A stretch of DNA of 5,909 nt from JACMJP01 sp046160675 (GTDB lineage Bacteria; Bacteroidota; Bacteroidia; Chitinophagales; BACL12), in assembly GCA_046160675.1 (NCBI GenBank), contig JBJXHH010000218.1, positions 1 through 5,909 of the forward strand, in the 5' to 3' direction. The notes below the pieces were generated by a model, which did not search any database, was not told the origin of the DNA, and worked only from the letters and a program-made list of their open reading frames with translations. Shown here one piece after another: positions 1-4,370 of the stretch (positions within the stretch are counted from its first letter, which is position 1; each line of letters starts with the position of its first letter). Both the position numbers and the translations under genes were made by a program.

Positions 1-19
1 TAGTAAGATTGGAGAATCT

Positions 20-745
20 TTACTCATCAAATTTAATGCAATCAGAACTTTGAATTACTTCCTCAGCTTTGTAAAAACTTACTACATCGTCAATATCCAC
101 TGCATATTTTTTATCAATAATATAAGGAAGGATTTTTGTGCCACTCATTGACTTTTTTTCTGTGATAACCGATGTTTTTATCACATCTAATGTTCCTACC
201 TGCCAATACACAGAAGGTAATTTTTGCCGGGGTTGATTGAAGGGCTCTGCTACATCTTTCAAATTCAATAGAGGTTCCATGGTTTGAACATTTTCGCTGA
301 GAAGCCACATTTTAAAAGGGGTAATAGGAGCTATAGTAATAACTCTCAGTGAATCCGCATCACTGTTTCTCAGTTTTTCTATCGCTTCATCTATCCAGTT
401 TACAAAACGAATGGGTGATGTTGGGCGCAGGTGAACCACAAGGTCAGGAAAATAATTTTTATTTTCTCTCATCCAGGAAAGTTGATGATCAAAAACTTCA
501 AGGTCAGTAGAATCATCTTCCGCCAACTCAGACGGGCGCAAAAAAGGAATCTCAGCTTTGTAATTTTTTGCAATATTCGCAATCTCCTCGTTGTCTGTGT
601 TCACAGTTATGCGATTTATGAGCTTGCTATCCTGAGCAGCTTTTATACTATAAGCTAGCAAAGGATGTTGTAATAGCGGTTTGATATTTTTTCCGGGTAA
701 CCCTTTACTTCCGCCCCTGGCGGGAATGATAGCAAGTACTTTCAA
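20..745 (-). CDS. neuA: CMP-nonulosonate (acylneuraminate) cytidylyltransferase, NeuA family
   Basis: The 241-residue product should transfer CMP from CTP to a nine-carbon 2-keto-3-deoxy acid (sialic acid, KDN or a relative), giving the activated sugar for a cytoplasmic-side glycosyltransferase. The nucleotide-binding signature IPARGGSKGLPGKN lies at residues 7-20, the sugar-site motif LRPTSPIR at 106-113, and the metal-binding YAVDIDD at 214-220 (D217 and D219 are the expected Mg ligands). Length suits a single-domain NeuA without the extra esterase domain. The start is TTG: a stop lies seven codons upstream with no ATG or GTG between, and the family motif begins a few residues later. It follows the neuB stop by 4 bases with no ribosome-binding site, so coupled translation is likely. 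Preference for Neu5Ac, KDN or legionaminic acid cannot be read from the sequence. KdsB, the Kdo counterpart, is less likely because the partner is NeuB-like. Confidence 0.9.
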   Translation of the reverse strand: MKVLAIIPARGGSKGLPGKNIKPLLQHPLLAYSIKAAQDSKLINRITVNTDNEEIANIAKNYKAEIPFLRPSELAEDDSTDLEVFDHQLSWMRENKNYFPDLVVHLRPTSPIRFVNWIDEAIEKLRNSDADSLRVITIAPITPFKMWLLSENVQTMEPLLNLKDVAEPFNQPRQKLPSVYWQVGTLDVIKTSVITEKKSMSGTKILPYIIDKKYAVDIDDVVSFYKAEEVIQSSDCIKFDE

Positions 746-749
746 AAAA

Positions 750-1628
750 CTATTTTTTGAATTTTAATTTTTCCCGTTGCGGGTTTTCTACAGGCAAGAT
801 CTCTTCAGGCTTATATGCTAAAGCTTCGTAAGTATGTTCAAGATCTCTTACCAATTTCTGCAAGCCTGGCATTTCAAGGCTGGCTGCATGATCAGTTCCT
901 TTCCAGGTTCTGTCTTTTGTAAAATGCCTTTCAATCCATCTTGCACCTAAAGTATAGGCAGCTACATCAATGGCGATGCCGAGGTGATGCCCGCTGAAGC
1001 CGATTTCTTTTATCCGGCTGTCATACTTTTCATACAACTTTTTAATCTCCATCATACACACCTCCTTAAATTTTATCGGATACCCGCTTGTGCAGCTATA
1101 TACCACAAGTCGGTTTTTTGCAGCATTTTTTTCCTCAAAAAACGATATCAGTTTTTCTATTTCTTCATCCGTAGTCATACCTACAGAAACATGTACATCA
1201 CCTTTAAAACTATCCCTTAAAGTTTTTAGCAAATGAGAATGAGTGTTGCAGGCTGATGGTATTTTTATAAAATCCGGCTTCAAGGAAATAATTTCTTCGG
1301 CGCTTGTAACATCCCAAACTGAACAACTGTATCCTATGCCTATTTCTTCACAATATTTTTTGAGGGATGCATGTCTTTCAATTTCAAATTCCAGGAACTC
1401 CCGGTGTTTACCGTAGCTGTCGCCATAACTTTGCCAGGGTTCGGGGTGAGGCGCATTATATTGTTCTTCAGAGAGCAACTCTTTCGGGTTACGTTTTTGA
1501 AATTTTGCATAGTTTGCTCCACAACCTTTTGCAAGCAAAGCCAATTCTTTAGCAATGGCGAAATCGCCCATGTGATTACAGCCTATTTCGGCTATCACTT
1601 TTGGTTTTTGATAATTGAATTGAAACAT
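750..1628 (-). CDS. neuB: NeuB-family nonulosonic acid synthase lacking the SAF domain
   Basis: This 292-residue enzyme should condense phosphoenolpyruvate with a six-carbon amino sugar or sugar phosphate to give a nine-carbon acid. The TIM-barrel landmarks appear in order: IAEIGCNH (12-19), KFQKR (42-46), KIPSACN (122-128), SVGMT (148-152), YSCTSGYP (177-184), GFSGHH (210-215) and ERHFT (233-237). H214 and H235 correspond to the two Mn-binding histidines of Neisseria NeuB, although the usual SDH there reads SGH. The protein ends soon after the barrel, whereas classical NeuB and SpsE run to about 335-350 residues with a C-terminal antifreeze-like SAF domain. The ATG start is fixed by an in-frame TAA four codons upstream. 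Short NeuB homologues paired with a cytidylyltransferase include, as I recall, the KDN-9-phosphate branch of Bacteroides thetaiotaomicron, so a phosphorylated substrate is possible. That specificity is inference. Confidence 0.88.
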   Translation of the reverse strand: MFQFNYQKPKVIAEIGCNHMGDFAIAKELALLAKGCGANYAKFQKRNPKELLSEEQYNAPHPEPWQSYGDSYGKHREFLEFEIERHASLKKYCEEIGIGYSCSVWDVTSAEEIISLKPDFIKIPSACNTHSHLLKTLRDSFKGDVHVSVGMTTDEEIEKLISFFEEKNAAKNRLVVYSCTSGYPIKFKEVCMMEIKKLYEKYDSRIKEIGFSGHHLGIAIDVAAYTLGARWIERHFTKDRTWKGTDHAASLEMPGLQKLVRDLEHTYEALAYKPEEILPVENPQREKLKFKK

Positions 1629-1652
1629 AATGTAATCTTACAGCTTCGCCTC

Positions 1653-1681
1653 CTCAGTCACATGTACAATTCTGTGATGAG
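1653..1681 (-). promoter_or_regulatory. Hairpin in the neuB leader region
   Basis: On the minus strand CTCATCACA and TGTGACTGAG pair over nine base pairs with one bulged base, around a 10-base loop. The second arm runs straight into a purine tract containing GGAGG. That GGAGG lies about 20 bases before the neuB ATG, too far for a normal Shine-Dalgarno site. No U-tract follows, so it is not an intrinsic terminator. A role in controlling neuB or stabilising its mRNA is possible, but nothing identifies a known riboswitch or leader family. Confidence 0.25.
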
Positions 1682-1691
1682 TAAGCATTTT

Positions 1692-1784
1692 TCATGGGAA
1701 TGCAGAGACTTTCAGGGGGAAAAGTAAACAATACACAAAAATAGGAAGAACAAGAAATCCCCACATTTGTAGCATCCAAGGCAT
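1692..1784 (-). CDS. Possible 30-residue hydrophobic small protein (uncertain)
   Basis: An ATG-initiated frame of 30 codons ending in TGA fills most of the gap between kdsA and neuB. Its product begins MPWMLQMWGFLVLP and is almost entirely hydrophobic, so it could form one membrane-spanning helix. It is in the same frame as kdsA and begins seven codons after that gene's TAA. There is no recognisable ribosome-binding site, and the strand here is pyrimidine-rich, which produces hydrophobic codons by chance. A promoter-like TATTTTTG also lies inside it, so the region may simply be a neuB leader. I do not recognise the peptide. Confidence 0.15.
   Translation of the reverse strand: MPWMLQMWGFLVLPIFVYCLLFPLKVSAFP
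1736..1743 (-). promoter_or_regulatory. Candidate -7 promoter element for neuB-neuA
   Basis: The minus strand reads TATTTTTG, a perfect match to the Bacteroidota -7 consensus TAnnTTTG, 107 bases before the neuB ATG. The corresponding upstream position, 20 bases away, reads AATG rather than TTTG, so only half the promoter is convincing. If used, it would give a leader of about 100 bases that includes the hairpin at 1653-1681. The region is T-rich on this strand, so a chance match is quite possible. Confidence 0.25.
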
Positions 1785-1805
1785 TGGTGTACAATGAATT
1801 GGAAT

Positions 1806-2633
1806 TTACTGATTCAGCTGGTGGATGCTGAAAAGAATTTTAAGCATTTCTTCCATTTCCGAAAGCGGGATCATATTAGGCCCATCACTGAGCGCTTGTG
1901 AAGGGTCAGGATGGGTTTCAATAAAGAAGCCGTCAACGCCCGCTGCTGCTGCGGCTTTCGCAAGATAAGGGGCAAATTCCCTTTGCCCGCCGCTTTTTCC
2001 TTTTTCACCGCCTGGCATTTGTATACTGTGCGTTACATCAAAAATAACAGGAGCAAACTGCCGCATTATGGGAAGCGAACGCATGTCTACAACAAGATTA
2101 TGATAACCGAAGGAACTTCCCCTCTCGGTGAGCAAACTATTGGGATTATTTTCAGCAGTAATTTTTTCTACAGCAAACTCCATGTCTTCAGGTGCCATGA
2201 ATTGTCCCTTTTTAATATTCACTGCCTTGCCTGTTTTTGCAGCAGCAATGAGTAAATCCGTTTGACGACAGAGAAAAGCCGGGATTTGTAAAACATCTGC
2301 TACCTCAGCAACAACGGCTGCCTGCCTGGGAAGATGAATGTCTGTAAGAATTGCAACTCCGGTTTTTTCTTTTACTGTTTGTAATATTTTCATTCCCTCT
2401 TCAATCCCTTCACCTCTAAAAGATGCACCTGAAGTTCTATTCGCTTTATCGAAGGATGCTTTGAAAATAAAGCTGTAGCCAAGGTTTGCAGCGATTTCTC
2501 TCATCTTCTCCGCTACCTGTAAACATAACATCTCACTTTCAATAACACAGGGCCCGGCAATAAGCAAAGGTTTTCTTTCACCAACTGTGATGGAAGAATT
2601 TATATGAACCGGCCTTGAAAATTTTTGAAACAA
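1806..2633 (-). CDS. kdsA: 3-deoxy-8-phosphooctulonate (Kdo-8-phosphate) synthase, metal-dependent class
   Basis: This cytoplasmic enzyme condenses phosphoenolpyruvate with arabinose 5-phosphate to give Kdo 8-phosphate, precursor of the Kdo that joins lipid A to the lipopolysaccharide core. The 275-residue product shows IAGPCVIES (25-33), KANRTS (63-68), FDVTHS (198-203) and the C-terminal FIETHPDP...SDGPNM block (237-254). C29, H202, E239 and D250 match the four metal ligands of the Aquifex enzyme (Cys11, His185, Glu222, Asp233), with the same 37- and 11-residue spacing between the last three. The Escherichia coli enzyme has Asn in place of the Cys, so this is a metal-requiring type. The start is TTG: a TAA lies three codons upstream and there is no ATG before conserved sequence. 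It follows the RidA gene by 26 bases, suggesting co-transcription, and a 177-base gap separates it from neuB. Confidence 0.95.
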   Translation of the reverse strand: MFQKFSRPVHINSSITVGERKPLLIAGPCVIESEMLCLQVAEKMREIAANLGYSFIFKASFDKANRTSGASFRGEGIEEGMKILQTVKEKTGVAILTDIHLPRQAAVVAEVADVLQIPAFLCRQTDLLIAAAKTGKAVNIKKGQFMAPEDMEFAVEKITAENNPNSLLTERGSSFGYHNLVVDMRSLPIMRQFAPVIFDVTHSIQMPGGEKGKSGGQREFAPYLAKAAAAAGVDGFFIETHPDPSQALSDGPNMIPLSEMEEMLKILFSIHQLNQ

Positions 2634-2659
2634 TGTTGTTTAGATTTATGATGAATGAT

Positions 2660-3079
2660 TCACTCAATCGTTGCAATACATTTTAATTCAATAGCAATAG
2701 GAGTAGGCAATGATGTAACACTAACTGTTGTTCTGCAGGGCTGATTATTTTGAAAGTATTCGGCATAGATTCTATTATAAGCTGCAAAATCCCGCTGCAT
2801 GTTTGTCAGAAATACAGTTACATCTAATAGGTTTTCCCATTTACTACCCGATGCTTCCAGCACCGTTTTCACATTTTTAAAAACAGAATGACACTGTGCT
2901 TCAAAATCAAAAGTTATAAAATTGCCGTTATTATCTGCCTCTACTCCCTGAATTTTATTCGTTCCCGCCTCTCGTGGGCCTATGCCCGAGAGGAACAACA
3001 AGTTACCCACCCGGCGGGCATGGGGGTAAAGCCCCACAGGTTCAGGTGCCTGGTCTGTGTGTATTATGCTGTCGCTCAT
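2660..3079 (-). CDS. RidA (YjgF/YER057c) family protein, 2-aminomuconate deaminase-like
   Basis: The 139-residue protein has the small trimeric RidA fold signature: VGNLLFLSGIGPR at 24-36, DVTVFLTNM at 86-94, QPCRTTV at 113-119 and IAIELKCIA at 128-136. R116 and E131 correspond to the active-site Arg and Glu of RidA deaminases, which hydrolyse enamines or imines to ketones and ammonia. The wording GLYPHARRVGNLLFLSG and the CRTTV block resemble proteins annotated as 2-aminomuconate deaminase of tryptophan/3-hydroxyanthranilate breakdown more than housekeeping RidA, but this is recall and not a search. I place the start at the ATG giving MSDSIIHTDQAP. The frame stays open upstream to a TTG at 3157, but those 26 residues have no counterpart in the family and contain a promoter-like sequence. 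kdsA follows 26 bases later. No other kynurenine-pathway gene is in view, so function in this context is unclear. Confidence 0.85.
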   Translation of the reverse strand: MSDSIIHTDQAPEPVGLYPHARRVGNLLFLSGIGPREAGTNKIQGVEADNNGNFITFDFEAQCHSVFKNVKTVLEASGSKWENLLDVTVFLTNMQRDFAAYNRIYAEYFQNNQPCRTTVSVTSLPTPIAIELKCIATIE

Positions 3080-3084
3080 GATGG

Positions 3085-3118
3085 CAAAGGTAAGGGATGG
3101 TGGGAGAAATAAGACAAA
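3085..3118 (-). promoter_or_regulatory. Candidate promoter for the RidA-kdsA unit
   Basis: The minus strand carries TTTG (3115-3118), 22 bases, then TACCTTTG (3085-3092). Both boxes match the Bacteroidota consensus exactly, though the spacing is two to three bases longer than the usual 19-20. The ATG of the RidA gene is only 5 bases past the -7 box, so transcription from here would give a nearly leaderless mRNA. It lies downstream of the terminator at 3228-3264, which is where a new transcription unit would be expected to begin. Confidence 0.35.
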
Positions 3119-3227
3119 TTGATAATCAACTTCAACACAATTGGAATCCATAAGCAAAGCATTCTTAGTGATAAACTACTGAGAATTTTTTAGAAAAAAG
3201 TAAACTCATGGCTCCTGATATTAATTC

Positions 3228-3264
3228 AAAAAAAAATGCTGCAAATCTCTCTGCAGCATTTTTT
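3228..3264 (-). terminator. Intrinsic terminator after the protein-glutaminase gene
   Basis: A perfect 13-base-pair inverted repeat (AAAAAATGCTGCA at 3231-3243 with TGCAGCATTTTTT at 3252-3264) encloses an 8-base loop. On the minus strand the GC-containing stem TGCTGCA is followed by nine consecutive T residues (3236 down to 3228). It begins 20 bases past the stop codon of the upstream gene. The A- and T-rich flanks make it symmetrical, so it could also stop transcription on the plus strand, although no plus-strand gene is seen. Confidence 0.9.
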
Positions 3265-3284
3265 AGAAATTTTAATATTAAGTC

Positions 3285-4217
3285 TTAATCACAAGTTTCC
3301 AAATCAGAATATGCATCCAGTGTATAATTGGTTGACCAAAGATCTTCATCAGTTGAATAAGAACTCCACCATCCGGGTGAATAAAACTGTCCCCTCTGAA
3401 TATCATAATAGCCAAAATCTGCGTATGGAGAACAACTCATATTCTCCTGTGCTCCTGTCCAGGTTTCAATACTAACGGGCTCTTCAAACATAGAAGGGTC
3501 CATCACATATTTATTTATGACCCCATCTTCATTGACACTTACCAGGGGTGCAACATGATACCACCAATACACACAACATTCACCGGCATCTACTGCGAGG
3601 TACCCACTCGGACCCTCATAGCTAAAAACTTTTTCACAACTATAACTATAGTTTTCAATCAATACCTGGCGCATTTTGTGTGCCCGGGCATAACAACCAT
3701 CCACTACATATTGAAAAGAAATGCACTGGTCAATAGTTACAGTTGATTCATCACATCCCTGCGCCTCCATGAAATCAAATATCTCATTGAAAACATCCAT
3801 GTTGGGTAACACTTTTTTAATTTGTGGGGGCTCCTCAGTTATTTTTCTTGCCTGCAAATCAAAATTTTTGATGGATGTAATTTCTTCTTCTGAAGCGGGA
3901 TTAATCACCTCAAGTTCATCCTGGTTTTTAATAGTTACCCGCAGCGGAACTTTCTCCTGAGCAGCTGCATCAACAAAGGTTTTAATCTGCTCATAATACG
4001 GGTGAGTACTGTAAAGGTTAATAATAACGGGCGTTTCTAAGAAACGCAATCCAATGCCATCAGTGCCATCAGGTATATCTCTATAATATGCCAAGCGCAT
4101 GAGTTGATACTCATCCTGCGGCAACAAGGTGTTTTGCACTGTAGAAATTTCTTTACTACATGAACTTAAAAATAGAACCACTGCGAAAAAAGGGAAGAGG
4201 AGTTGTTTTGTACGCAT
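3285..4217 (-). CDS. Lipoprotein protein-glutaminase (protein-glutamine glutaminase) homologue with propeptide
   Basis: The family converts side-chain amides of protein-bound glutamine to glutamate, releasing ammonia. With the ATG at 4217 the protein has 310 residues and opens with a lipoprotein signal peptide: MRTK, a hydrophobic stretch, and lipobox LSSC with C20 as the lipidation site. Residues about 55-120 resemble the propeptide of the Chryseobacterium proteolyticum enzyme, and residues about 134-310 resemble its mature domain. The catalytic Cys-His-Asp triad is visible as DGCYARAHKMRQ (C175), WWYHVAPLV (H221) and YVMDPSMF (D240), with spacing close to Cys42-His83-Asp103 of the characterised enzyme. 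Eight cysteines besides C20 suggest disulfides and an extracytoplasmic site. The frame is open upstream to a TTG at 4334, but that would bury the signal peptide 39 residues in, so the ATG is preferred. The known enzyme is freely secreted, so the lipid anchor is unusual. ggt lies 153 bases upstream. Confidence 0.85.
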   Translation of the reverse strand: MRTKQLLFPFFAVVLFLSSCSKEISTVQNTLLPQDEYQLMRLAYYRDIPDGTDGIGLRFLETPVIINLYSTHPYYEQIKTFVDAAAQEKVPLRVTIKNQDELEVINPASEEEITSIKNFDLQARKITEEPPQIKKVLPNMDVFNEIFDFMEAQGCDESTVTIDQCISFQYVVDGCYARAHKMRQVLIENYSYSCEKVFSYEGPSGYLAVDAGECCVYWWYHVAPLVSVNEDGVINKYVMDPSMFEEPVSIETWTGAQENMSCSPYADFGYYDIQRGQFYSPGWWSSYSTDEDLWSTNYTLDAYSDLETCD

Positions 4218-4237
4218 TGTATTGAGTTTTAAGATGA

Positions 4238-4269
4238 TAAATGTAAGACGTATTTTTGATATTAACAAG
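4238..4269 (-). promoter_or_regulatory. Candidate promoter for the protein-glutaminase gene
   Basis: The minus strand has CTTG (4266-4269), 20 bases, then TACATTTA (4238-4245), each one base off the Bacteroidota pattern TTTG and TAnnTTTG at normal spacing. The -7 box ends 20 bases before the ATG at 4217, giving a leader of roughly 15 bases. This supports the ATG start over the upstream TTG and suggests the gene can be transcribed independently of ggt. Confidence 0.5.
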
Positions 4270-4370
4270 TTGGCAGGACCTAAAAACGACCATTGGAGGG
4301 AAATATTAAAAGGAAGTTTGTAATGGAGTACCAATAATCAACAAATTATCCATGCCCCATCAAAAACACT

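Noticed and set aside
5..20. Inverted repeat AAGATT / AATCTT with a 4-base loop just after the neuA stop
   Set aside because: The six-pair stem has only one G-C pair and is not followed by a T-run in the window, so it is too weak to call a terminator.
1371..1727. 118-codon open frame on the plus strand
   Set aside because: It lies antisense to the well-supported neuB gene, has no recognisable family motifs, and is rich in Phe and Cys as expected from the reverse complement of lysine- and glutamate-rich coding sequence.
1663..1795. Direct repeat of the 8-mer TGTACAAT at 1663-1670 and 1788-1795
   Set aside because: It is short, AT-rich and contains the common palindrome TGTACA. Two copies with no third copy or flanking symmetry do not justify calling an operator or attachment site.
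3080..3157. 26-residue N-terminal extension of the RidA protein
   Set aside because: RidA proteins begin at the MSDSII position, the extension has no family counterpart, and it overlaps promoter-like sequence.
4218..4334. 39-residue N-terminal extension of the protein-glutaminase homologue from a TTG codon
   Set aside because: It would push the lipoprotein signal peptide into the interior of the protein, and a promoter-like element at 4238-4269 lies inside it.
4218..4370. Possible terminator for ggt in the gap before the protein-glutaminase gene
   Set aside because: Only weak five-base inverted repeats such as ATAAT/ATTAT were found, without a GC stem followed by a T-run.
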